Of a stretch of DNA of 64,000 nt, positions 1-8,409 are shown in pieces. A program made the position numbers and the translations under genes. Origin of the DNA: Pseudomonas syringae (GTDB lineage: Bacteria; Pseudomonadota; Gammaproteobacteria; Pseudomonadales; Pseudomonadaceae); the NCBI RefSeq assembly GCF_001698815.1, contig NZ_LGSI01000016.1, forward strand, positions 230-64,229, written 5' to 3'. How positions within the stretch are numbered: the stretch's first letter is position 1; every line of letters begins with the position of its first letter. Under the pieces are notes generated by a model. That model saw nothing but the letters and a program-made list of their open reading frames with translations. It had not been told where the DNA came from and did no database searches.

Positions 1-52
1 CGCGGCCGGGGTTTGCTTCACGACCACACCGTTCTGATTGAAATGCAATCCG

Positions 53-135
53 CTGGAGCGAAGCTTGCCCGCGAACAGACGCCTCGGTAAGCCTGACCCA
101 ACGCGTTATCGTTCTTCGCGGGCGAGCCTCGCTCC
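53..135. repeat. Degenerate REP doublet
   Basis: Two inverted arms are visible. The left arm (53-75) reads GGAGCGAAGCTTGCCCGCGAA and the right arm (115-135) is TTCGCGGGCGAGCCTCGCTCC. They resemble the GGAGCGAGCTTGCTCGCGAA palindrome found elsewhere in the window, with a few substitutions. The doublet lies in the noncoding stretch 1-431; nothing to its left can be assigned to a gene. Confidence 0.65.
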
Positions 136-202
136 GACGCGCCACGCCCCAGCACAACGCACAACCGCCCAAAAAAATGCACACCCGCAGCACCACCCAT
201 AA

Positions 203-344
203 ATTGGTTCACCTTCACGCGAACCAATCCCCTCCCCGCCGCTGAACCAACTCCCCGAACCATTGGCCATTGGCCCGCCCACCTTGAAAGCAGGTGATAC
301 AGCTGCAAGGTCACGAGCCAATCCAGCGAACCAATTTCCATTGG
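203..344. promoter_or_regulatory. Cluster of GAACCAAT repeats, candidate operator
   Basis: A perfect inverted repeat ATTGGTTC-N10-GAACCAAT lies at 203-210/221-228. GAACCAA recurs at 244-250, GAACCATT at 258, and GAACCAAT at 328-335. The last overlaps a second palindrome, CCAAT-N4-ATTGG, at 331-344. The cluster lies 90-230 bases before the start of the FadR-type regulator. Inference: an autoregulatory operator for that GntR-family protein; FadR-family operators are usually short palindromes, so this remains a candidate. Confidence 0.45.
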
Positions 345-431
345 CATCGCTCTTGCACCCGCTCCAGAAGCCCTGGTTCCAGCGTTATCGCGATCAAGGG
401 CTTCTTTTTCGGCCTGGTGCGAGTGACCACG

Positions 432-1169
432 ATGCAAAGGTTCGTCCCCGACACAACCATCGATAATGCTTCGAAGCTGGCGCTGGATGCCTTGCGGCAG
501 ATGGTCGCGCAGCATGCGGCGTTTCCCCAGCGGGCGTTGCCGACGGAGCGGGATCTGGCGACGGATTTTGGCGTGAGCCGCCGGGCTATCCGTCGCGCCT
601 TGTCGGTGCTGGAAGCCGAGGGGCAGATCTGGCGGCGCCAGGGCAAGGGCACGTTTGTGGGGCCGACGCCGCCCAGTGCGTCGTTGAGTTTTGCGCGGTT
701 GTCCGGGCGGACCAATTTCAGTGAGGTCATGGAAGCGCGGCTGCATCTTGAGCCCGCGCTGGCGTCCCTGGCGGCGGTGCGCGCCAATGGCGAGCAGATG
801 GCGATTCTGCGGCGCCTCGCCGAGCGCACCACGCGGCAGCAGGACGCCGCTGAAATCGATGCCGAAGGCCTGGAATTGTGGGACAGCGCGCTGCACCGGG
901 GTATCGCCGAAGCGGCGGGTAACCGGCTGATGCTGGACATCTTCGAAATGCTCGACGCAATTCGCCTCGACCCCATGTGGCGCGATTTGCGCCAGCGAGC
1001 GCGCAATGCCGATCGCCTGGACACTTACAGCCACGATCACGATGACATCGTCAGCGCCATTGAAAGCCGCGATCCGATCAAGGCTGCCACCGCCATGCGC
1101 GGCCATCTGCGGGCGCTGCAACAAGCGCTCGACACCGTTATCAATCAAGACCTGGAGGCGAGTGTATGA
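432..1169 (+). CDS. FadR-subfamily GntR transcriptional regulator
   Basis: A 245-residue DNA-binding regulator. An N-terminal winged helix-turn-helix occupies about residues 15-78, with [20 protein letters not shown] and the wing GKGTFVG. A C-terminal all-helical FCD effector domain follows (about 95-225). Its conserved metal or ligand site is suggested by [10 protein letters not shown], the HDHDD stretch and RGHL (Asp plus His residues). The ATG at 432 is chosen because the protein then begins just ahead of the winged helix; an in-frame upstream start at 294 would add 46 residues of unrelated sequence. The stop overlaps the start of the next ABC gene (ATGA). Inference: it controls the downstream peptide-uptake operon in response to a small acid or amino-acid-like ligand. 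The ligand cannot be read from the sequence. Confidence 0.88.
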   Translation: MQRFVPDTTIDNASKLALDALRQMVAQHAAFPQRALPTERDLATDFGVSRRAIRRALSVLEAEGQIWRRQGKGTFVGPTPPSASLSFARLSGRTNFSEVMEARLHLEPALASLAAVRANGEQMAILRRLAERTTRQQDAAEIDAEGLELWDSALHRGIAEAAGNRLMLDIFEMLDAIRLDPMWRDLRQRARNADRLDTYSHDHDDIVSAIESRDPIKAATAMRGHLRALQQALDTVINQDLEASV

Positions 1170-2170
1170 CTGCGACCAGCCACGACAGCCATCCGGTACT
1201 CAGCGTCAGCGACTTGACCGTGCGCTTTGCCGGCGCGCCCGCCAATGTCGTCGACGGCGTTTCATTCAAGGTGCAACGGGGCAAGACCCTGGCGATTGTC
1301 GGCGAGTCCGGCTGCGGCAAGAGCGTGACGTCCATGGCATTGATGGGCTTGCTGCCAGACAGCGCGACGGTCGGCGCCAGCGCTTCCGGCCTGCTCGACG
1401 AAACGTTGCTGGGCATGCCTGAAGAACGCTTACTGGATGTGCGCGGCAATCGCATGGCGATGATTTTCCAGGAACCCATGACCTCGCTGAATCCGGTGTT
1501 CACCATTGGCGAGCAGATCGCCGAGAGCGTGATCCGTCATCAAGGCATGTCAGCCAAGGATGCGCGGCAGCGGGCACTGGAGATGCTGGAAAAAGTCCGT
1601 GTTCCCGATGCAGTGCAACGTCTGGATGCGTATCCCCACGAGTTGTCCGGCGGCATGCGGCAGCGGGCGATGATCGCCATGGCCCTGGCCAACGATCCGG
1701 CGCTGATCATTGCCGACGAACCTACCACCGCGCTGGATGTAACCATTCAGGCGCAGATTCTTTCGCTGGTTGCCAATCTGCAAAGGGAAACCGGCACGGC
1801 GATGATCCTCATCACCCACGACCTTGGCGTGGTCGCGGAAGTCGCCGACGAAGTCATGGTCATGTACGCCGGGCGCGTGGTGGAAAGCGGCTCGGTGAAA
1901 ACCTTGTTCGACGATCCGCAGCATCCTTACACCATCGGCCTGATGGGTTCGATGCCTTCAATAGGGCCACGGGAAGGCCGACTCGCAACGATCAACGGCC
2001 GCGTGCCAACGCCTGCGGAGATGCCCAGCGGCTGCCGTTTCGCCGGGCGTTGCCCGTTCGTGACTCAGGCCTGCCGCGAGGCACGCCCGCCGCTGCTTGA
2101 GCTTTCCCCCGGACATTTCGCCGCGTGCATCCGCGCGCCTTTGGAGCAGCATGTGGGAGTCAGCGCGTGA
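1166..2170 (+). CDS. ABC transporter ATPase, dipeptide/glutathione type (DppD-like)
   Basis: A 334-residue ATPase of the oligopeptide/dipeptide importer family, acting at the inner face of the cytoplasmic membrane. Walker A is GESGCGKS (46-53), the signature LSGGMRQR (160-167), Walker [12 protein letters not shown] (181-191), and the switch histidine is in ITHD (H218). The C-terminal oligo/dipeptide extension has a cysteine series, CRFAGRC...ACR...AACIR; the same region of E. coli DppD is reported to bind an iron-sulfur cluster. The gene overlaps the regulator by four bases. It is the first of two separate ATPases, unlike E. coli GsiA, where both halves are fused. Substrate is inferred from the neighbouring gamma-glutamyltransferase. 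Confidence 0.92.
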   Translation: MTATSHDSHPVLSVSDLTVRFAGAPANVVDGVSFKVQRGKTLAIVGESGCGKSVTSMALMGLLPDSATVGASASGLLDETLLGMPEERLLDVRGNRMAMIFQEPMTSLNPVFTIGEQIAESVIRHQGMSAKDARQRALEMLEKVRVPDAVQRLDAYPHELSGGMRQRAMIAMALANDPALIIADEPTTALDVTIQAQILSLVANLQRETGTAMILITHDLGVVAEVADEVMVMYAGRVVESGSVKTLFDDPQHPYTIGLMGSMPSIGPREGRLATINGRVPTPAEMPSGCRFAGRCPFVTQACREARPPLLELSPGHFAACIRAPLEQHVGVSA

Positions 2171-3300
2171 GCCCTTCTGAACGCGAAATCGTCGAACGCA
2201 TCACTCTGGAACGTACAACTGCGAAACCAATCCTCGAAGGCGTCGGCCTGAGCAAGCATTTCGGCGTCGAAAGCGGCCTGTTCCAGCGTAAGAAGCCGCC
2301 GGTGCAGGCGGTCAACAATGTGTCTTTGTCGGTGCGCAAAGGCGAAACGTTGGCGCTGGTCGGCGAGTCCGGTTCGGGTAAATCGACTCTGGGGCGACTG
2401 CTGCTCAATCTGCTGAAACCGACCGCGGGCGACGTGATTTACGAAGGCCGCAACCTGGCCAATCTGCCAGCGGAAAAGCTGCGTCAGGTGCGTCGCGATC
2501 TGCAGATCATCTTCCAGGACCCGTTCGCCTCGCTGAACCCGCGCATGACCGTGGAATCGATCATCGGCGAACCGATATGGCTGCACAGCGAAGCCAGTCG
2601 CAGTGACCGTCAGGCCAAAGTCGCCGAGCTGTTGCGCACGGTAGGCCTTGCCCCGGAACACGGCGGCCGCCATCCCCACGAGTTTTCCGGTGGTCAGCGC
2701 CAGCGCATCGGCATTGCCCGTGCGCTGGCGTCGGAACCTCGGCTGATTCTCGGCGACGAACCGGTGTCGGCGCTGGACGTTTCGGTGCAGGCGCAAGTGG
2801 TCAATCTGCTGGAAGACCTCAAGCATCAGTTCGGCCTGACGCTGGTGATCGTTGCCCACGGTCTGGCAGTGATTCGCCATATGAGCGACCGCGTCGCCGT
2901 GATGTACCTCGGGGAAATCGTCGAGCTGGCGCCGGTCAACGCGCTGTTCGAAACGCCGCTGCATCCTTATACCCAGGCGCTGATGGCCGCCGTGCCGGTC
3001 AGCCATCCGGACTTGCGTCACCCGCGTCCGGTGCTCGGCGGCGACATGCCAAGCCCCAGCCGCCCGCCCTCGGGTTGCCGTTTCCATACCCGCTGCCCGC
3101 ATGCCCGCGCCCTGTGCAAGGAAGTGGCGCCGGTCATGGAAAACGTCGAAGCCGAACGTCAGGTTGCGTGCCATTTCTGGCGCGAAATCGCCAATGCCGG
3201 CGCCGGCACGCTGATCCTTCCTACACCAAGCGCGGCCTATAGCCAGCGCCTGAACCTGTTCAAGACTCATCAATCCCTATCGACGGAGAGCCAGCCATGA
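2167..3300 (+). CDS. ABC transporter ATPase, dipeptide/glutathione type (DppF-like)
   Basis: A 377-residue second ATPase of the importer. A GTG start at 2167 is preferred: it overlaps the previous stop (GTGA) and follows a GGGAG ribosome site at about 2153; an ATG at 2125 lies inside the upstream gene. Walker A is GESGSGKST (66-74), signature FSGGQRQR (173-180), Walker B LILGDEP (193-199). A C-terminal oligopeptide-transporter extension carries CRFHTRCPHARALC. One oddity is the H-loop, which reads VAHGLAV; the family normally has SHDLAV. The switch histidine is kept, but the following Asp codon (GAT) is GGT. The stop overlaps the start of the binding-protein gene. Confidence 0.92.
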   Translation: MSPSEREIVERITLERTTAKPILEGVGLSKHFGVESGLFQRKKPPVQAVNNVSLSVRKGETLALVGESGSGKSTLGRLLLNLLKPTAGDVIYEGRNLANLPAEKLRQVRRDLQIIFQDPFASLNPRMTVESIIGEPIWLHSEASRSDRQAKVAELLRTVGLAPEHGGRHPHEFSGGQRQRIGIARALASEPRLILGDEPVSALDVSVQAQVVNLLEDLKHQFGLTLVIVAHGLAVIRHMSDRVAVMYLGEIVELAPVNALFETPLHPYTQALMAAVPVSHPDLRHPRPVLGGDMPSPSRPPSGCRFHTRCPHARALCKEVAPVMENVEAERQVACHFWREIANAGAGTLILPTPSAAYSQRLNLFKTHQSLSTESQP

Positions 3301-4799
3301 AAACCGCACGCCTTTTGACAGGAACGTTGTTACTGCTGGCTGCCAACGCCGCCTTCGCTGAATCGACCCTGCGCATCGGCATCCAGGACGATCCGGATGT
3401 GCTCGACCCGCATCGCTCGCGGACCTATTCCGGCCGCCTGGTCTACACCGCGCTGTGTGACAAGCTGGTGGACGTCAACCCGGACCTGACCTACGCGCCG
3501 CAACTGGCCACGGCCTGGAACTGGAGCGAAGACGGCAAGACCCTGACCATGACCCTGCGCGACGGCGTGACCTATCACGATGGCGAAGTATTCGACGCGG
3601 CCTCGGTGAAGTTCAACCTGGACCGCGCCCGCACCCTGCCCGATTCGTTGCGCAAGAGCGAGCTGGCGTCGGTGGACAGCGTGGAAGTGATCGACGCGAA
3701 AACCGTGGCGATCAAACTCAAGCAGCCGGACGCGACGCTGGTTTCGCAGCTCTCGGACCGCGCCGGGATGATGCTAGCGCCCAAGGCTGCACAGGGTGAA
3801 TTCGGCATGAAGCCGATCTGTTCCGGGCCGTACAAATTCGTCCAGCGTGTGCAGCAGGATCGCATCGTGCTGGAGCGTTTCGACAATTACTGGAACAAGC
3901 AGGCTTACCACTTCGACAAAGTGATTTTCCTGCCGATTCCGGACACCTCGGTGCGCCTGGCCAACCTGCGTTCGGGTGACCTGGACATCATCGAACGCGT
4001 TGCGCCTACCGACGTGAAAACCGTGAAGTCGGACAGCAAGCTGGCGATCTACAACACGCCGGGCCTGGGCTACATGCAGCTGATGTTCAACATCGCCAAT
4101 GGCGAAAAAGCCAATACGCCGATGGGCAAGGACAAACGCGTGCGTGAGGCGTTTGTGCTGTCCATCGACCGCGACGCGATCAATCAGGTGGTGTTCGAAG
4201 GCTTGTATGCGCCAAGCGCCCAGCCGTTCCCGAAAAACAGCCCGTACTACGACAAGGATCTGCCGATCCCGACGCGCGATGTCGCAAAAAGCAAGGCGTT
4301 GCTGGCCGAAGCAGGGGTCAAGCTGCCACTGGCGGTTGACCTGAAAGTCGCCAATAACCCTATCGCGCAACAGGTCGGGCAGATCATTCAGGCCATGGCC
4401 GAAGAAGCGGGCTTCAAGGTCAATCTGGTCGCCACCGAATACGCCACGTTGCTCAGCGAGCAACAGGGCGGCAACTTCCAGATCGGCATGAGCGCCTGGT
4501 CCGGTCGACCTGATCCGGATGGCGACATCCATCAGTTCGTGACCTGCAAAGGTGGCCAGAACGACGGCAAATACTGCAACCCCAAGCTCGACGAGCTGCT
4601 GAACAAGGCGCGCACTGTCAACGACGTGCCTCAGCGTCAGGCGTTGTACAACGAAGCGCTGCGTTTGCTGGCCGACGAAGTGCCGACCGCGTATCTGTAT
4701 TTCGATCCGCGCATCATTGCCATGCGTAACACCGTGAGCGGTTTCGTACCGAATCCGGATGGCCTGATCCGTCTGACCAATGTCGCGTTCAAGCCGTGA
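3297..4799 (+). CDS. Periplasmic peptide-binding protein of the ABC importer (SBP family 5)
   Basis: A 500-residue solute-binding protein. A clear signal peptide MKTARLLTGTLLLLAANAAFA ends near residue 21, and there is no lipobox, so a soluble periplasmic protein is expected. The mature N-terminus STLRIGIQDDPDVLDPHRS and the later DGVTYHDGEVFDAASVKFNL and YSAQPFPKNSPYY-like segments are typical of the DppA/OppA/GsiB family. Length matches the family. It overlaps the upstream ATPase (ATGA) and is followed 28 bases later by the first permease. Family 5 proteins bind short peptides, glutathione or opines; the gamma-glutamyltransferase at the end of the operon favours gamma-glutamyl peptides, which is inference. 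Confidence 0.93.
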   Translation: MKTARLLTGTLLLLAANAAFAESTLRIGIQDDPDVLDPHRSRTYSGRLVYTALCDKLVDVNPDLTYAPQLATAWNWSEDGKTLTMTLRDGVTYHDGEVFDAASVKFNLDRARTLPDSLRKSELASVDSVEVIDAKTVAIKLKQPDATLVSQLSDRAGMMLAPKAAQGEFGMKPICSGPYKFVQRVQQDRIVLERFDNYWNKQAYHFDKVIFLPIPDTSVRLANLRSGDLDIIERVAPTDVKTVKSDSKLAIYNTPGLGYMQLMFNIANGEKANTPMGKDKRVREAFVLSIDRDAINQVVFEGLYAPSAQPFPKNSPYYDKDLPIPTRDVAKSKALLAEAGVKLPLAVDLKVANNPIAQQVGQIIQAMAEEAGFKVNLVATEYATLLSEQQGGNFQIGMSAWSGRPDPDGDIHQFVTCKGGQNDGKYCNPKLDELLNKARTVNDVPQRQALYNEALRLLADEVPTAYLYFDPRIIAMRNTVSGFVPNPDGLIRLTNVAFKP

Positions 4800-4827
4800 T
4801 TGACGCCCACACCAGCGAGGGCTCGGC

Positions 4828-5775
4828 ATGCTGATGTTCATCCTGCGACGCCTGCTCAGTGCGATTCCGACGCTGATTCTGGTTTCGCTGTTCGTCTTCA
4901 CCCTGCAGAAACTGCTGCCGGGCGACCCGGTGCTGGCCATGGCCGGGGAAGAACGTGATCCGGCGGTGATGGAATACCTGCGGGAGAAATACCGCCTCAA
5001 CGACCCGTTGCCACTGCAATACCTGCACTGGGTCGGCAACGTGCTGACCGGGGATTTCGGTACTTCGTTGCGCACCGAGCAACCGGTCACGACGTTGCTG
5101 GCGTCCAAGTTGCCGGTGACGCTGGAGCTGGCGGTGTTTGCCTTGCTGATCGCGCTGCTGATCGGCATTCCCACCGGGATCATTTCCGCCGTGCGCAAAG
5201 GCACGGCGGTGGATTACGGGGCCAACGTGGTCGCGCTGTCGGGAATTTCGATTCCGCACTTCTGGCTGGGGATTCTGTTGATCATGATCTTCGCCGTGAA
5301 GCTGCAATGGCTGCCAGCGTCGGGCTTCGTGCCCATCGGTGAGGATTTCGGGCAGAACCTGAAAACCCTGATTCTGCCGGCCTTTGTGCTGGGTGCCGGG
5401 TTGTCGGGGATTCTCATGCGGCACACCCGCAGCGCCATGCTCGAAGTGTTGCGCACCGACTATGTGCGCACGGCGCGGGCCAAGGGTTTGTTCCCGCGTA
5501 CCGTGATCCTCAAGCATGCGCTGCGTAACGCCTTGATGCCGATCGTCACGCTCACCACCTTGCTGTTCGGCGAATTGCTCGGTGGCGCGGTGCTGACCGA
5601 ACAGGTGTTCAGCATTCCCGGCTTCGGCAAGATGATTGTCGATGCCGTGTTCAACCGCGATTACGCCGTGGTGCAAGGCGTGGTCCTCTGTGTGGCGATT
5701 GGTTTCCTGCTGCTGAACCTGCTTGCCGACGTGCTCTACCGCATGATCAACCCGCGTTTGAGGACAGCGTCATGA
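4828..5775 (+). CDS. ABC transporter permease, DppB-like
   Basis: A 315-residue inner-membrane permease with about six transmembrane helices. The N-terminal helix MLMFILRRLLSAIPTLILVS and the LPGDPV loop are typical of DppB/GsiC proteins. The cytoplasmic coupling (EAA) region reads RTARAKGLFPRTVILKHALR (around residues 212-231). It pairs with the DppC-like permease, whose start codon overlaps this stop (ATGA). It lies inside the same-strand block running from the regulator to the gamma-glutamyltransferase. Confidence 0.92.
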   Translation: MLMFILRRLLSAIPTLILVSLFVFTLQKLLPGDPVLAMAGEERDPAVMEYLREKYRLNDPLPLQYLHWVGNVLTGDFGTSLRTEQPVTTLLASKLPVTLELAVFALLIALLIGIPTGIISAVRKGTAVDYGANVVALSGISIPHFWLGILLIMIFAVKLQWLPASGFVPIGEDFGQNLKTLILPAFVLGAGLSGILMRHTRSAMLEVLRTDYVRTARAKGLFPRTVILKHALRNALMPIVTLTTLLFGELLGGAVLTEQVFSIPGFGKMIVDAVFNRDYAVVQGVVLCVAIGFLLLNLLADVLYRMINPRLRTAS

Positions 5776-6644
5776 CCGCCATCGCCAGCGTTACTCACAC
5801 GGCGATTGCGTCCCGCGCGCGCTCGCCCTTCGTCAAGAAATTCCTCGCCAACAAGGGCGCCGTGCTCGGCGCGGCCGTGCTGCTGTTATTCATCCTCGCT
5901 GCGGCGTTTGCGCCGTGGATCGCACCCCATGATCCGCTCAAGGCCAACTTCCTCGCGGTACGCAAGGCGCCATCGCTGATCTACTGGCTGGGCACTGATG
6001 AACTGGGCCGCGATCTGTTTTCGCGCCTGCTCTGGGGCGCGCGAAGCTCGTTGTTGGCGGGCGGGGTTTCGGTCGCCATCGCCATGCTGATCGGCGTGCC
6101 GCTGGGTTTGCTCGGCGGTTACTTCGGCGGCAAGCTCGACGCGATCATCTCGCGGATCATGGAAGCGCTGCTGTCCTGCCCGTTCCTGGTATTGGCCATT
6201 GCGCTCGGGGCTTTTCTTGGTCCGAGCCTGACCAACGCGATGATTGCCATTGGCTTGTCGGCGATGCCGATCTTTGCCCGCCTGACCCGTGGCCAGGTAC
6301 TGTCGATCAAGCACGAGGACTATCTCGAAGGCGCCCGAGCGATTGGTCTGCCGGATCGCTGGATCATCCTGCGCTACGTGTTGCCCAACGTGACATCGCC
6401 GTTGGTGGTGCAGGCGACGCTGACCATCGCCTCGGCCATCCTTGCGGAAGCGAGCCTGTCGTTTCTCGGCCTGGGCCAGCAACCGCCCTCGCCTTCCTGG
6501 GGCTCAATGCTCAACACCGCGAAAAATTTCATGGAGCAAGCGCCATGGATGTCGATTGCGCCGGGCGTGGCGATCTACATCACGGTCTTGTGTTTCAACC
6601 TGTTGGGTGACGGCCTGCGCGATGCGCTGGACCCCAAGGGCTAA
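5772..6644 (+). CDS. ABC transporter permease, DppC-like
   Basis: A 290-residue second permease of the importer. A cytoplasmic N-terminal segment of about 30 residues precedes the first helix (about 33-53), as in DppC/GsiD, and LGTDELGRDLFSRLLWGARSS is the family hallmark periplasmic loop. The coupling region reads EGARAIGLPDRWIILRYVLP. Translation is likely coupled to the upstream permease through the four-base overlap. The gene ends 37 bases before the gamma-glutamyltransferase start. Confidence 0.92.
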   Translation: MTAIASVTHTAIASRARSPFVKKFLANKGAVLGAAVLLLFILAAAFAPWIAPHDPLKANFLAVRKAPSLIYWLGTDELGRDLFSRLLWGARSSLLAGGVSVAIAMLIGVPLGLLGGYFGGKLDAIISRIMEALLSCPFLVLAIALGAFLGPSLTNAMIAIGLSAMPIFARLTRGQVLSIKHEDYLEGARAIGLPDRWIILRYVLPNVTSPLVVQATLTIASAILAEASLSFLGLGQQPPSPSWGSMLNTAKNFMEQAPWMSIAPGVAIYITVLCFNLLGDGLRDALDPKG

Positions 6645-6681
6645 TCGTTCTTTCTGCCATTTCTGCCAAGAGAAGACGCTA

Positions 6682-8277
6682 ATGTTTGATGATCTGGATT
6701 ACAGCCAACCTTACGCATCGGCCCGCTCGCCGGTCATGGGCAACAACATGGTCGCCTGCTCCCAGCCGCTGGCCGCACAGGCCGGGCTGGACATGCTGCG
6801 CCGTGGTGGCAATGCGGTTGACGCGGCAATTGCTGCGGCCATGGTGCTGACCGTGGTCGAGCCCACCGGTTGCGGGATCGGCAGCGATGCGTTCGCCATC
6901 GTCTGGGACGGCAACAAATTGCAAGGTTTGAACGCTTCCGGTCGCGCGCCACAAGCCTGGACGCCTGAGCACTTCGAAGGCCAGAGCGAAATGCCGCAAC
7001 GCGGCTGGGGCGCCGTTACCGTGCCTGGCGCGGTGTCAGCCTGGGTTGAACTGTCCGAGCGCTACGGCAAACTGCCCTTCGCCACCCTGGCCGAACCCGC
7101 CATCGGTTATGCCCGCGACGGTTATCAGGTCACGCCGATCATTGCCGAGCTGTGGAAACGCGGCTCGCAGCTGCTCAAGTCGCAGCCGGGTTTCGCTGAG
7201 TGCTTCATGCCCAATGGCAAAGCGCCGCTGGCTGGCGAGAAAATCCAGCTCAAGGATCACGCCCGCACCCTGGAACTGATTGCCCAGACCAAAGGCGAAG
7301 CGTTTTATCGCGGTGAGCTGGCCGAAGCGATCATCGCCCATGCCCACGCCAACGGCAGCGTCATGAGCCTCGACGATCTGGCGACCCACACTGTGGACTG
7401 GATCGAAACCCTTTCGGTGCCGTATGCCGGCGCGGTGGTGCACGAATTGCCGCCCAACGGCCAGGGCATCGCCACCCTTGCTGGCCTGACCATGCTCGAA
7501 GCGCTGGGCGTCGGCGAGCATCCGGTAGACAGCCTGGCCACCGTGCATCCGGTGCTGGAAGCCATGAAGCTGGCGCTGGCCGACCTCGACGAACACGTCG
7601 CCGACAGCGAGCACATGCGCGTTGCCTCGAAACATTTGCTGGACACTGCGTACCTGATGGAACGCGCTGGCTTGGTGACCGATCAAGCGGCCAACCCTGG
7701 CCACGGCTCGCCGAAAGCCGGTGGTACGGTGTACCTGTCCGCTGCCGATGAGAGCGGCATGATGGTTTCGTTCATCCAGTCCAACTACATGGGCTTCGGC
7801 TCGGGTGTGGTCGTGCCGGGTACCGGTATCAGCCTGCAAAACCGTGGCGCAGGATTCTCGCTGGACCCGCAACACGTCAATGTCATCGCGCCGCGCAAGC
7901 GTCCGTTCCACACCATCATTCCCGGCTTTGTGATGAACGCCGATGGCACGCCGTTGATGTCCTTTGGCCTGATGGGCGGCCCGATGCAGGCCCAGGGTCA
8001 TCTGCAAATGATGATGCGCATTTTGCGCTACAAGCAGAACCCGCAAGCCGCAGCCGACGCGCCGCGCTGGAGAATCGAGTCAGGTTTGAAAGTCGCCGTG
8101 GAGCGCGCATTCGACCCGCAGGTCGTCGAAGCACTGCGTGCGAAAGGTCACGACATCGACGTTGAAGAGCCGAGCGGCGTATTCGCCTTCGGCGGCGCGC
8201 AGATCATCCAGCGCACCGCTCATGGTTATGTCGGCGGGACCGATCCAAGGAAGGATGGGTTGGTGGCGGCTTATTGA
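6682..8277 (+). CDS. Gamma-glutamyltransferase family protein, cytoplasmic type
   Basis: A 531-residue Ntn-hydrolase proenzyme of the GGT family. It hydrolyses or transfers gamma-glutamyl groups and normally self-cleaves before a catalytic Thr. The candidate nucleophile is Thr349 in AGGTVYL, followed by the conserved small-subunit segment FGSGVVVPGTGISLQNRGAGF (about 372-392). The start at 6682 follows AAGAGAAG; an upstream in-frame start at 6442 lies inside the permease gene. No signal peptide is visible, unlike E. coli Ggt and like Bacillus YwrD, so the enzyme probably acts in the cytoplasm on imported peptide. Position at the end of a GsiABCD-like operon suggests use of glutathione or other gamma-glutamyl compounds. 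Substrate is inferred. Confidence 0.88.
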   Translation: MFDDLDYSQPYASARSPVMGNNMVACSQPLAAQAGLDMLRRGGNAVDAAIAAAMVLTVVEPTGCGIGSDAFAIVWDGNKLQGLNASGRAPQAWTPEHFEGQSEMPQRGWGAVTVPGAVSAWVELSERYGKLPFATLAEPAIGYARDGYQVTPIIAELWKRGSQLLKSQPGFAECFMPNGKAPLAGEKIQLKDHARTLELIAQTKGEAFYRGELAEAIIAHAHANGSVMSLDDLATHTVDWIETLSVPYAGAVVHELPPNGQGIATLAGLTMLEALGVGEHPVDSLATVHPVLEAMKLALADLDEHVADSEHMRVASKHLLDTAYLMERAGLVTDQAANPGHGSPKAGGTVYLSAADESGMMVSFIQSNYMGFGSGVVVPGTGISLQNRGAGFSLDPQHVNVIAPRKRPFHTIIPGFVMNADGTPLMSFGLMGGPMQAQGHLQMMMRILRYKQNPQAAADAPRWRIESGLKVAVERAFDPQVVEALRAKGHDIDVEEPSGVFAFGGAQIIQRTAHGYVGGTDPRKDGLVAAY

Positions 8278-8335
8278 GAGCGCAATACAACTCGTTGGAG
8301 CGAGCGGGCAGCGTTCCGACCCGCCCGTGACTCGG

Positions 8336-8371
8336 CCGTAGGAGCGACCGTAGGAGCGACCGTAGTCGCGA
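8336..8371 (+). repeat. 12-base tandem repeat, three units
   Basis: CCGTAGGAGCGA occurs twice in tandem (8336-8347, 8348-8359), followed by a diverged unit CCGTAGTCGCGA (8360-8371). It lies between the gamma-glutamyltransferase stop and a REP arm, and probably arose by duplication of the outer end of a REP element. Confidence 0.8.
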
Positions 8372-8382
8372 GGGCCTCAATT

Positions 8383-8409
8383 GCCCTCCCGGCTAAAGCC
8401 GGTCCTACG
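8383..8409. repeat. REP element (CCCGGCTAAAGCCGG class)
   Basis: GCCCTCCCGGCTAAAGCCGG followed by TCCTACG. The same palindrome appears as an inverted pair at 9846-9939. The element overlaps the last codons of the minus-strand permease, whose TAG stop (8407-8405) is part of the CGTAGGACC outer arm. Confidence 0.85.

Noticed and set aside
18..1148. A 376-codon open frame on the minus strand
   Set aside because: It lies antisense to the FadR-type regulator and runs through the GAACCAAT region; no protein features.
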